Shown here: piece after piece, positions 17,040 to 24,677 of the stretch | How positions within the stretch are numbered: position 1 is the first letter of the stretch | How the letters are laid out: every line of letters begins with the position of its first letter | From: Saprospiraceae bacterium | GTDB taxonomy: Bacteria; Bacteroidota; Bacteroidia; Chitinophagales; Saprospiraceae | Length of the DNA stretch: 39,038 bases | Direction of reading: 5' to 3' | Assembly (NCBI GenBank): GCA_013214355.1 | Contig: JABSSL010000113.1 | Location: 1 to 39,038 of the forward strand | The notes under the pieces: generated by a model | What the model was told of the DNA's origin: nothing | The model's database searches: none | What the model saw: the letters and a program-made list of their open reading frames with translations, nothing else | Position numbers and translations under genes: made by a program

Positions 17040-20000
17040 ATGTTACCTCGGTTTTTCCTCTTAAGTATTATCTGCTTTACCGTAAATCCCCTTTGGAGTC
17101 AGCTTACTGTGAACCTAAGATTGTTGGATGCTACATCTCAGGAAGAACTGCAAGGAGTAGAAGTGTTTTATTACGATAAAAGTAATAAGCGAATTAAGGT
17201 ATGTACTTCTGATCCAATGGGGAACTGCACCTTCGAAACCTCTGCCTATAATCCGGGAGATGTTTTGGAACTGTATTCAAGAAAGGACCCCGATTATTTT
17301 GAAAACTTAAGCCCACATACGCTAACCTTAGTCTCGAAATTGAACGAAAACAATGCAACTATTTTTCTGAAAAAAGATGTCATTTATGTCAATGTAAGCT
17401 TAAGGGATACCGATTCTTTTCAACCTCTTGCCGGAGCTACAATTCAGTATTTTAAGAAGAATAACTTACCCGGGGGTATTTTTGAAACCGATCAACGAGG
17501 TATTGCTTCTTTGGAAGTAAGTACATTCCAACCCGGGGACGATTTGCGATTTACGATCTACTTTCCACCAGGTTCAGATTATACTACTCAGGAAATCACA
17601 AAAACAATACGGGCAGATCTGCAAAAGAATAGCTTTTCGATCCTTTTACAGACGGAGCAATCCATCTTGAGTAGCAAAGAAGAGAATCAGTTTGATCTTA
17701 CATCGGCCCAAAATACATTGGAGCGGGCGGTCGAAATTCGTGATGGTTCCAAGCAAGGCCAGGTTGAAGCCCTTGAATATTTGTTGGCCCAGGATTTTGA
17801 ATTTAACGGTACGGATTTCAATGGTATTAATCTGGATGGTGTTGACATCACGAAGGGGAATTTTACGGAAGCTAGACTCAATGCTGTTTCCCTCAATAAA
17901 GCCATGGCCAAGGGGACTGTACTAAAAGAAAGTGGGTTGCGGTTTGCTAAAATGGAGGAAGCCAATTTTGAAAATGCAGACATGCGACAATGTTATGCGC
18001 CTTTGATATGGGGGCGGGGTGCACAGTTTGAGGGGGCTAATCTTTCGGGGTCTAGCTTCTTCAGCGCTGACCTCAGAGAGGCCAATTTTAAGAATGCAGA
18101 TTTGAGTGGAGCAGCTTTTGCATTTGCTGATTTACGTGGGGCTAACTTCGATGGGGCGGACCTAACAGGTGCCTACTTAACCGGAGCCCTTCTCGATGAC
18201 GCATCCTTTGAGGGAGCGATTATTTCAGGAACAGAGATGTTATCGGTTACTGCCAACTCCTTCAATTTGACAGCATCTCAAAAGCAGGGTGCTTGTCGGC
18301 ATTATGTGAATAAAGCTGAATATGTGAGTTGGAATGTTCGAATTACCGAAGAAATTCCAAATACCAGATTTGCTGATGGGGTTGAGTATAGCGTCATTCT
18401 TAATACCAAAAACTACAACAGAAATGCTGATTTCAAAACCTTTGTAGATAAGAGCTTACCCGTTTGTGCAACTGAGGCAGAAGGCCCCCCAATGCATAAT
18501 GCCATGTTTGTAGCAAATGAAGCCTTCTGGTTTACAAGAGCTTTCTTGAGTAAAGCGAATCGGTACAGTGTATTCAAAGATCGCATCGTGTCGCATATGC
18601 TATTATTGCAGGAGAATGTAAAGGAAAACCGTACCCTAAAAGGAGATGGAAAGGAAAGAGAAAACTGGATTGAACAGCTCAAAACCAATACGAAAAAGAT
18701 TACCAAGCCGACCTCAAAGCCTTATTTAAATAGCGATCTAATCTTACTCATATTAGCTGCTAATGAAAAGGTAGATCATGGTAAACTGAGCTGGAGCCAG
18801 GGAGCTGTTCACCGTTCTGCTTTTGAGCGAAGAGTGAAGGATGAACTTAAGGTAGACTTCAAATCTTGCTCGATGTGGGAAGGCGTTTTCCCCGCCTCCT
18901 CCAATTTGGCAGTAGCTTGGGGAGATTTACCAGAAGAAAAAATTGACATTTATAAAGACTGGGTAGAAAAGCGAAGTGCTTATGCACCTGATCATTTTAT
19001 CATTAAGAACCCACTCTCTGCCTTTGCCAAATGGCGTGTCAAACTATCAGAACTCTCCACACTAATCAGTGCGAATCATTGGGAAGGCAAGAATATCGTT
19101 CTTGATCGTAGCAGACAAAGAAGGATTTACGCAAATCTTTCTAGTAAATATTTTTTGCCAATGGTAGTATCGGTGGGAGTGCCGGTGAATTTTGTCTTCC
19201 CTATGCCCATGGAAGAGTATGCCATAAATCTTCCTACCCAAAATACCAATAGCGATATTAGCTACGAATTGAAGATTGCTATAGACCGGATAGAACCGAT
19301 GTACGATAAGAAAAAAAGAAGATATCAAGTGCTGTTTTTTGTACATCCAGAAGAGATCGTTTTTCATGAAAAGGGAATGGAGATACGCCGGCAGTCTTTT
19401 GGGAAACCCTATTTGGACCCTATCCAGAAGCGAGAGGAAGAATTCAAGGCTTGGGATGCAGCTGTGAAAGGCAATGATATAAAATCTTATCTGGCCTATT
19501 TATCCGCTTATCCCGAGGGTGTCTTTTCTCAACAAGCCAAAAACAGGGCAGAAGCCAATCAGGAACTGTACGACTGGGAAATGACTAAAGTCGTGGGGAG
19601 TCGAGAGGCTTTTAATGCCTATATGCGAAAATATCGACGGGGCACTACTTACTACGATGAAGCTAAAGCTATTGTTGAAGCTAATAAAGGGAAAACCCGA
19701 TGGTTCTTTGAAAGCCCAAACATCGAACCCACTATCAAAGACAAGGATGGGAATATCTACCCGGTTCTAAAAATGCCGGATAACAAGCAATGGCTTGGCG
19801 TAAACCTAAATGTAGAAACGCCAGGCTCGAAATGTTTCGAAGACCAATCCTATCAGTGTGAGCGCTACGGCCGATTCTATACCTGGGAAGCTGCTAAGGA
19901 AGCATGTAAGACGCTAGGAAAAGGCTGGCGTCTCTCCAACAAAGCGGATTGGGAAGCTCTTGTCGCCACCTACGGCGAAAAAAAGGCAGCCTTCATGGAA

Positions 20001-20228
20001 TTGACAAAAAAGGAATATCCCGGCTTTGACCTCAGACTTGGCGGTGCTATCCAGGAGAATGGATACGCACACTTCCGGTACTCTGGCTACGGTCAATATT
20101 GGACTTCAACCTCCGAAGATGATGCCAATGCCACACTATACAGCTTCAAGAATGATTATTACACATTCATCTCCGTATTAAGTGGTTTGAAAACGGAAAT
20201 GCGCTCCTGCCGCTGTATTAAGGAGTAA
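17040..20228 (+). CDS. Exported pentapeptide-repeat protein with helical repeats and C-terminal FISUMP domain
   Basis: A 1062-residue paralogue of the preceding protein. Signal peptide 1-20 (cleavage near WSQ). Two beta-sandwich-like repeats (about 22-111, 112-204), helical cap (219-252, IRDGSKQGQVEALEYL), pentapeptide repeats (about 254-405), then the same unrecognised domain (about 420-790, including EGPPMHNAMFV at 481, YLNSDL at 562, WGDLPEEK at 627). It then adds two helical repeats of the kind A-W-x-x-A-x-x-x-x-x-x-x-x-Y-L-x-x-Y-P-x-G (805-882: FKAWDAAVKGNDIKSYLAYL, AYPEG) and a FISUMP (Fib_succ_major) domain at about 885-1062 with KMPDNKQWLG, RFYTWEAAKEAC, GWRLSNKADWEAL, QYWTSTSEDDANA and a final MRSCRCIKE. 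Several Cys residues there could form disulphides. FISUMP domains are secreted and related to C-type-lectin-like/FGE folds. The helical repeats often accompany EAD proteins in this phylum, supporting a shared system. Confidence 0.87.
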   Translation: MLPRFFLLSIICFTVNPLWSQLTVNLRLLDATSQEELQGVEVFYYDKSNKRIKVCTSDPMGNCTFETSAYNPGDVLELYSRKDPDYFENLSPHTLTLVSKLNENNATIFLKKDVIYVNVSLRDTDSFQPLAGATIQYFKKNNLPGGIFETDQRGIASLEVSTFQPGDDLRFTIYFPPGSDYTTQEITKTIRADLQKNSFSILLQTEQSILSSKEENQFDLTSAQNTLERAVEIRDGSKQGQVEALEYLLAQDFEFNGTDFNGINLDGVDITKGNFTEARLNAVSLNKAMAKGTVLKESGLRFAKMEEANFENADMRQCYAPLIWGRGAQFEGANLSGSSFFSADLREANFKNADLSGAAFAFADLRGANFDGADLTGAYLTGALLDDASFEGAIISGTEMLSVTANSFNLTASQKQGACRHYVNKAEYVSWNVRITEEIPNTRFADGVEYSVILNTKNYNRNADFKTFVDKSLPVCATEAEGPPMHNAMFVANEAFWFTRAFLSKANRYSVFKDRIVSHMLLLQENVKENRTLKGDGKERENWIEQLKTNTKKITKPTSKPYLNSDLILLILAANEKVDHGKLSWSQGAVHRSAFERRVKDELKVDFKSCSMWEGVFPASSNLAVAWGDLPEEKIDIYKDWVEKRSAYAPDHFIIKNPLSAFAKWRVKLSELSTLISANHWEGKNIVLDRSRQRRIYANLSSKYFLPMVVSVGVPVNFVFPMPMEEYAINLPTQNTNSDISYELKIAIDRIEPMYDKKKRRYQVLFFVHPEEIVFHEKGMEIRRQSFGKPYLDPIQKREEEFKAWDAAVKGNDIKSYLAYLSAYPEGVFSQQAKNRAEANQELYDWEMTKVVGSREAFNAYMRKYRRGTTYYDEAKAIVEANKGKTRWFFESPNIEPTIKDKDGNIYPVLKMPDNKQWLGVNLNVETPGSKCFEDQSYQCERYGRFYTWEAAKEACKTLGKGWRLSNKADWEALVATYGEKKAAFMELTKKEYPGFDLRLGGAIQENGYAHFRYSGYGQYWTSTSEDDANATLYSFKNDYYTFISVLSGLKTEMRSCRCIKE

Positions 20229-20418
20229 GCGCAAAGAGGAAATGCATCAAGTTAGATATTCCGTTGACAACTAACTATTGCACTATTTGAAACTAAATAA
20301 AAAGCGAATCCGCCGCTTATCTCGCTGGAGCAACTTGCAGCGCTGGAATAACAAAAATGAGTAATCCGCTTAAAACTTGGTTTTATGAGCTGAAAAACTC
20401 GATCTAAAGAATTATAAA

Positions 20419-20715
20419 ATGATACGAATCATCTACCACTGGAAAGTAAAGCCACAAAACATTGACCTTTTCATCGAGACCTGGAAAAGAACCACCAATA
20501 AAATTCATGAAACCGTAAAAGGAGCTAGGGGCAGCTTTATGATCCAGGGGCATGAAGACCCTACTGAAATAAAGACCATTGCCAGATGGGATGCGCTCGA
20601 AGATTGGCAGCAATTCTTTCAAGGGAGCAATCCCAGCCAAATGTTATCGATGCGTGACTTGGGGGAACGAACGGGGGTTGAAATCTATCAGGAAGTGGAT
20701 GATTTTACGAGGTAG
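20419..20715 (+). CDS. Antibiotic-biosynthesis-monooxygenase-like (ABM) domain protein
   Basis: A 98-residue protein with the dimeric ferredoxin-like alpha+beta barrel pattern of the ABM superfamily: an N-terminal strand IRIIYHWKVKPQNIDLFIET, helix to KIHETVKGARGSFMIQG, strand TIARWDALEDWQQFF and a last strand GVEIYQEVDD. The G-x-x-G-S region and W-x-x-x-E-D-W-Q are typical. Members are small heme- or quinone-related monooxygenases or ligand-binding dimers, and this sequence alone does not show which. It lies 190 bases after the pentapeptide operon and 65 before a racemase-family gene. There is no signal peptide, so it is cytoplasmic. Confidence 0.75.
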   Translation: MIRIIYHWKVKPQNIDLFIETWKRTTNKIHETVKGARGSFMIQGHEDPTEIKTIARWDALEDWQQFFQGSNPSQMLSMRDLGERTGVEIYQEVDDFTR

Positions 20716-20780
20716 TAATAAGACTATAACTCACCTTTCTTAATGATCTAGCCATTGACGCATTCACATTAAAAAAGAAG

Positions 20781-21476
20781 ATGAACAAAATCGGAATCAT
20801 TGCAGGTATAGGACCCGCATCAACAGTAGAATACTACAATTTTATCATTCAAGGGTTTCGAGAAAGATTATCGACCAAGGATTATCCGGAACTACTCTTG
20901 CATAGCATTAATATGACGGAGATGCTGAACTACGTCTTCACCGGAGAACTGGATAAATTGGTTGAATTTTTGAAAGAAAAGGTAAAGGTCCTAGAATCAG
21001 CTGGAGTAGATTACGTGGCTCTAGCTTCCAATACGCCGCATTTGGTTTTCGAGGAACTAGCCGGGGTCGTGGATACGAAAATGATTAGCATTGTTGAAGA
21101 AACCTGTGAAGTAATTGGTAAATCTGGCCTTAAGAAAGTCGGGTTGTTGGGTACGAAGTCCACGATGAGTATGGGATTCTATCAACAGGTGGGAGTGAAG
21201 CAAGGTATTGAAATAGTAATCCCGGATGAGAAACAACAAGATTATGTGCACGAAAAGTACATGGGGGAGTTGGTGTTCAATCAAATAAAAGCAGAAACAA
21301 AACAGCGTCTAGTCGAAATAGTGGACAAATTGCAAGCCGAAGAAAGTATTGAAGGTATTATCTTAGGAGGTACGGAACTGCCGCTAATTCTAAAGCAAGA
21401 GGATTTCCGCCATTTGAAGGTGTTCAATACGACGGAGATCCACGTCAATGCCATCTTGGATAAAATGTTGGCCTAA
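20781..21476 (+). CDS. Aspartate/glutamate racemase-family protein lacking catalytic cysteines
   Basis: A 231-residue cytoplasmic protein of the Asp/Glu/hydantoin racemase superfamily (IGIIAGIGPASTVEYYNFII at the N terminus; KKVGLLGTKSTM; EIHVNAILDKM at the end). In active members two residues, usually Cys-Cys or Thr-Cys, sit in C-N-T-x-H and G-C-T-E. Here the first motif is ASNTPH, with Ser at the catalytic position, and the second is GGTELPL, with Gly in place of Cys. The backbone of the family is otherwise well kept, including the LGGTE loop and the C-terminal helix. It may therefore be a binding protein, use a different chemistry, or be inactive. The next gene encodes an AraC-type regulator 73 bases downstream. 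Confidence 0.86.
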   Translation: MNKIGIIAGIGPASTVEYYNFIIQGFRERLSTKDYPELLLHSINMTEMLNYVFTGELDKLVEFLKEKVKVLESAGVDYVALASNTPHLVFEELAGVVDTKMISIVEETCEVIGKSGLKKVGLLGTKSTMSMGFYQQVGVKQGIEIVIPDEKQQDYVHEKYMGELVFNQIKAETKQRLVEIVDKLQAEESIEGIILGGTELPLILKQEDFRHLKVFNTTEIHVNAILDKMLA

Positions 21477-21549
21477 TTTGTGCTTAGTACTGACGGTATG
21501 TTCTTATTTTGCCTAGGCAGTTTTGATAGATAAAGTATGAACGAACTCC

Positions 21550-21951
21550 ATGTTAGAATCCAATGAAAGCTACTTCGAAAAAGAAGTAGAGCGAATTAGA
21601 AACCTCATCTATTCTAATCAAGTACAACTAGATACCATCATCGCGACTCGCAGGTATATCAACGAACATTACCATACCGATTTGAATCTAGAGGTACTAT
21701 CCCGCGAATTACTGGTCTCGAAATATCATTTGCTGCGTCTGTTCAAGCGATATTATGGACAAACGCCACAGCAATATCTAAGTCAAAAGCGAATTGAGAA
21801 GGCTAAGGAACACCTGCGAGCCGGAATGAGCGTGACGGAAGTATGTTTTGCAGTTGGGTTTAAAAGCCTAGGTTCCTTTAGTACTTTATTCAAAAAGAAA
21901 ACGGGCTCATCCCCAGTGGAGTACCAAAAAAGAGCAATCTTGAAGAAGTAA
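21550..21951 (+). CDS. Stand-alone AraC-type HTH regulator
   Basis: A 133-residue protein consisting almost only of the AraC/XylS DNA-binding domain (about 27-129): RYINEHYHTDLNLEVLSREL, LLVSKYHLLRLFKRYYGQTP, YLSQKRIEKAKEHLR and the second helix-turn-helix VTEVCFAVGFKSLGSFSTLF with the signature KKKTGSSPVEY. There is no separate ligand-binding domain; only about 26 residues precede the HTH, so it may respond through another protein or act constitutively. It is followed 50 bases downstream by a VOC-family gene, a pairing often seen in Bacteroidota and suggesting a shared transcript. Confidence 0.92.
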   Translation: MLESNESYFEKEVERIRNLIYSNQVQLDTIIATRRYINEHYHTDLNLEVLSRELLVSKYHLLRLFKRYYGQTPQQYLSQKRIEKAKEHLRAGMSVTEVCFAVGFKSLGSFSTLFKKKTGSSPVEYQKRAILKK

Positions 21952-22001
21952 CTTACCCGCTAATTGTAGAACTTGGAGCCTTAAACCTAAATAGTTGATT
22001 A

Positions 22002-22397
22002 ATGAGAGTTAAAGTAACGAGCGTTCCCGTACAAGATCAAGAAGTAGCCTTGCAATTCTATACCCAAAAATTGGGCTTTGTAAAGAAATTGGATATGCCA
22101 TTGGGCGGAGGTAATAGATGGTTGACGGTGGTATCCCCAGAAGAGCAAGATGGACCAGAAGTCCTCTTAGAGCCTGCTCCTCTTCATTTTGAACCTGCCA
22201 AGGTATTCCAAAAAGCCTTGTTTGATGCCGGGATTCCCTGGACGGGATTCTACGTTGACGATGTGCAAGCGGAATATGATCGTTTGACGGCTCTCGGTGT
22301 GGAATTTAGTATGGAACCTAAAGAAATGGGTACCGTAAAATTTGCTATCTTGGACGATACTTGCGGTAATAAAATTCAATTGGTGGAAGAACTATAG
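22002..22397 (+). CDS. VOC (glyoxalase/bleomycin-resistance) superfamily protein
   Basis: A 131-residue protein with the paired beta-alpha-beta-beta-beta modules of the vicinal oxygen chelate fold: module one begins VTSVPVQDQEVALQFYTQKL-G-F, module two has TGFYVDDVQAEYDRLTALGV and ends AILDDTCGNKIQLVEEL. The final N-K-I-Q-L-V-E strand carries the usual last metal-ligand Glu. The other metal ligands typical of glyoxalase I are less clear (no N-terminal His), so enzyme activity cannot be assumed. Proteins of this group include dioxygenases, fosfomycin/bleomycin-resistance proteins and uncharacterised binding proteins. It follows the AraC-type regulator, which may control it. Confidence 0.88.
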   Translation: MRVKVTSVPVQDQEVALQFYTQKLGFVKKLDMPLGGGNRWLTVVSPEEQDGPEVLLEPAPLHFEPAKVFQKALFDAGIPWTGFYVDDVQAEYDRLTALGVEFSMEPKEMGTVKFAILDDTCGNKIQLVEEL

Positions 22398-22644
22398 CCA
22401 CCATACCACAAATTAAGAACGGATAGTTCAACTCTATTTTCACAGTAAATACATTCCTGACTTCCGTAGTTCTGACTTACAGGCAGCCTTGCTTACCCTA
22501 GCCTGTGCGGAATACGTGTAATCATTTTTTCTCTGATCCAAGCTGCGAATGGTATCTGGTGGAGGCCTCGTGCTTGCAGGACTGGCTTAGCGCTGATCCA
22601 GTATCGTAGGATGGTCGGGGAAGTAACCCTATAAATCAGGAACT

Positions 22645-24528
22645 GTGAAAGCAATATTTATTTATCTGTTTTGTGTGCTTAGTATTCAAGCTTTTGGCCA
22701 AAAGGATTGGGTGAATCTACCGGAGGAAAACCTGGCGGAGAGATCCATGGAAGAGGGCAATTATGCACTGGCGATTAATTTGTATCAACAAGCGCTGGAC
22801 ATTCGAAAAGCGAAATATCCAAAAGGCATTTTCTGCCATCTGGATGCTTTTAAGGAGGTAGCAGAAGCCATGGATCATCTGATCATTGCCCATAGTAAGG
22901 CGGGTGATTACAAAAAGCACATTGAGCTTTGCCAGGAATTGTGTGCCTGGGCAAAGGAAGGGATAGAGGTGTTTCCCACCAAGCCTACTTGCTATCTAGA
23001 GTATGGGCTAACGCAGATCAAAGTGGCTGAATCTTACCAGAAGCTAAAACAATACGATCGGGGCGTAGAAGTCTGCCAAAACCTCATCGATTATTTGCAG
23101 AACCCCAGCAATACCAGACCCCTTAAGCATGTAGCCAAGTATGTTGTCGGCTATGCCTATAGTAGAGCTGGTGAAATCCTAAAGGAGCAGGGGCAGTTGA
23201 AAGCCTCGGCGACACAGCATGAGAAAAGCGTGGCAGCCTGGCAGAATACGCTGCAGCAGTCGAAAGACAAACTAGTATATGAAGCCATTGCGAAGCAGTC
23301 TGAAATCTGTGTGCAGCGATTTGATAAACTTCAGGACTCTACCTCGGTGATCAAGTACGCTAAGCTTGCCTTAATACATTATGAATATTTGTTCAAGAAA
23401 GATCCTCGAAATGAAAAATTGAGCCGTAAAGTGGAGACGGCAGGAAATACATTGGCCAGCTACAAAGCTGGCTCTGGAGACCACCAGGATGCCATCTGGC
23501 GCTATAAGAGAAGTCTAGCCCTCAATGAAAAGCAGTTTAAGGAAAATGGGCAGGCAGAGCAGCTAGAACAGATGGCTGCTCTCAACTTGAAGATATCGCA
23601 GGCTTATACCGCTGTGAATGATCTCTCTTCATCTGCGGAACACCTTTTCACTAGGGTAGAACAGCTGATTAAGTTGGATGAACTCGTGGCGGAGATTGAC
23701 TATTCCTACACCATCTCCCGAAACCAGTATGATTTGGCAAAGCAACATGAGTCCCTTGGTAATTATCCAGAAGCCGTGAAGATGATGGATGAATCTGTGG
23801 TCTGGGGGATCAAAGCCATTGAGAAGGATACCAGCAGTATGAGGAGGAAAGAATGGCAATGGGTACAAGAGTTTTTCCGATATCAGCTCTTAAAGAAAAT
23901 GGAAGATTATGGGACTGCTTATACCTCGCTAGATCGACTGAAGAAGATTCTGAACGGTTTGGAAGAACTAAAACCTGAGATTCAATATTCCGAACATATC
24001 AGAGAAGTGGAAGTCTCCCAAAGAGAATTGGCCTATCCTGAAATTGTGAAATTGGATACGGAAATAGACAATATGGAAGGGGGGAAAATGAAGTTTGATA
24101 AAGCCGTAGAATTAGTGGAGTCCCTACGAAAGAAGATGCGAAAAGATCGATCTATGCGCTTGCCTTTCGTTCGGCATACCAATGTGTTGGCTTGGAATGG
24201 GATATTGGCAGGAGAGTATAAAATCACTAAAAAGGCGCTGAAAAGAGCCATGCGCATTAAACCCGTAGACCCATACCTCATCACCAACTATGCGCCCTGT
24301 ATGCTATTTCTTGGGAAGTATAAGCAGGCAGATGAAATTTATGCCAAGTATTACAATGAGCCATTTAAGCCGGGGAAAAAAATCATTGCTGGCTTTATAG
24401 CTGATCTCGAAGAGTTTGAAGAAGAGGGAGTCATACCTGAAATGCATCGCCAAAAAGTGGATGAGATCAAGGCTCAGTTGAAAGTTTGGCAAGAGGAGAT
24501 GAAAGATACCTCCCCGAAAACGAATTGA
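22645..24528 (+). CDS. Exported tetratricopeptide-repeat protein
   Basis: A 627-residue protein starting at GTG 22645 directly into a signal peptide (MKAIFIYLFCVLSIQAFGQ). The mature protein is alpha-helical with TPR-like units, for example EGNYALAINLYQQALDIRKA, AGDYKKHIELCQELCAWAKE, LKQYDRGVEVCQNLIDYLQ, GDHQDAIWRYKRSLALNEKQ, LGNYPEAVKMMDESVVWGIK and, at the C terminus, LGKYKQADEIYAKYYNEPF. TPR arrays are protein-interaction scaffolds; no catalytic domain is present. A signal peptide without a lipobox suggests periplasmic location. No clear operon partner: the upstream gap is 247 bases and the following gene is a cytoplasmic regulator. Confidence 0.88.
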   Translation: MKAIFIYLFCVLSIQAFGQKDWVNLPEENLAERSMEEGNYALAINLYQQALDIRKAKYPKGIFCHLDAFKEVAEAMDHLIIAHSKAGDYKKHIELCQELCAWAKEGIEVFPTKPTCYLEYGLTQIKVAESYQKLKQYDRGVEVCQNLIDYLQNPSNTRPLKHVAKYVVGYAYSRAGEILKEQGQLKASATQHEKSVAAWQNTLQQSKDKLVYEAIAKQSEICVQRFDKLQDSTSVIKYAKLALIHYEYLFKKDPRNEKLSRKVETAGNTLASYKAGSGDHQDAIWRYKRSLALNEKQFKENGQAEQLEQMAALNLKISQAYTAVNDLSSSAEHLFTRVEQLIKLDELVAEIDYSYTISRNQYDLAKQHESLGNYPEAVKMMDESVVWGIKAIEKDTSSMRRKEWQWVQEFFRYQLLKKMEDYGTAYTSLDRLKKILNGLEELKPEIQYSEHIREVEVSQRELAYPEIVKLDTEIDNMEGGKMKFDKAVELVESLRKKMRKDRSMRLPFVRHTNVLAWNGILAGEYKITKKALKRAMRIKPVDPYLITNYAPCMLFLGKYKQADEIYAKYYNEPFKPGKKIIAGFIADLEEFEEEGVIPEMHRQKVDEIKAQLKVWQEEMKDTSPKTN

Positions 24529-24626
24529 TAGTCAAAAGGCCTTACTGTTAATCCCAATGGAAAGATCTTTATTCTTCCGCTTTTGTACTGCTGGAGAGTG
24601 GTAGCTAATTGTTAATTTAGTTCCAG

Positions 24627-24659
24627 TGCTTAGTACAGACTTAGAGTATGTACTAAGCA
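24627..24659. promoter_or_regulatory. Perfect 11-bp inverted repeat ahead of the WYL regulator gene
   Basis: TGCTTAGTACA (24627-24637) and TGTACTAAGCA (24649-24659) form perfect arms around an 11-nt centre. The downstream arm ends 18 bases before the ATG at 24678. It could be an operator for autoregulation, since WYL-family proteins often repress their own gene, or a hairpin in the leader. It does not resemble the palindrome at 25402, so the same protein need not bind both. Confidence 0.5.
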
Positions 24660-24677
24660 TCGCCACCACTAGCCTAG

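Noticed and set aside
14624-20228. Pentapeptide proteins as Qnr-like DNA mimics
   Set aside because: Both are exported and multi-domain; Qnr proteins are cytoplasmic, small and consist only of the repeat helix.
21480-24640. Near-identical 15-mers (TGCTTAGTAC...) before the AraC gene and the WYL gene
   Set aside because: Matches of this length with one mismatch are expected many times by chance in a window this size.
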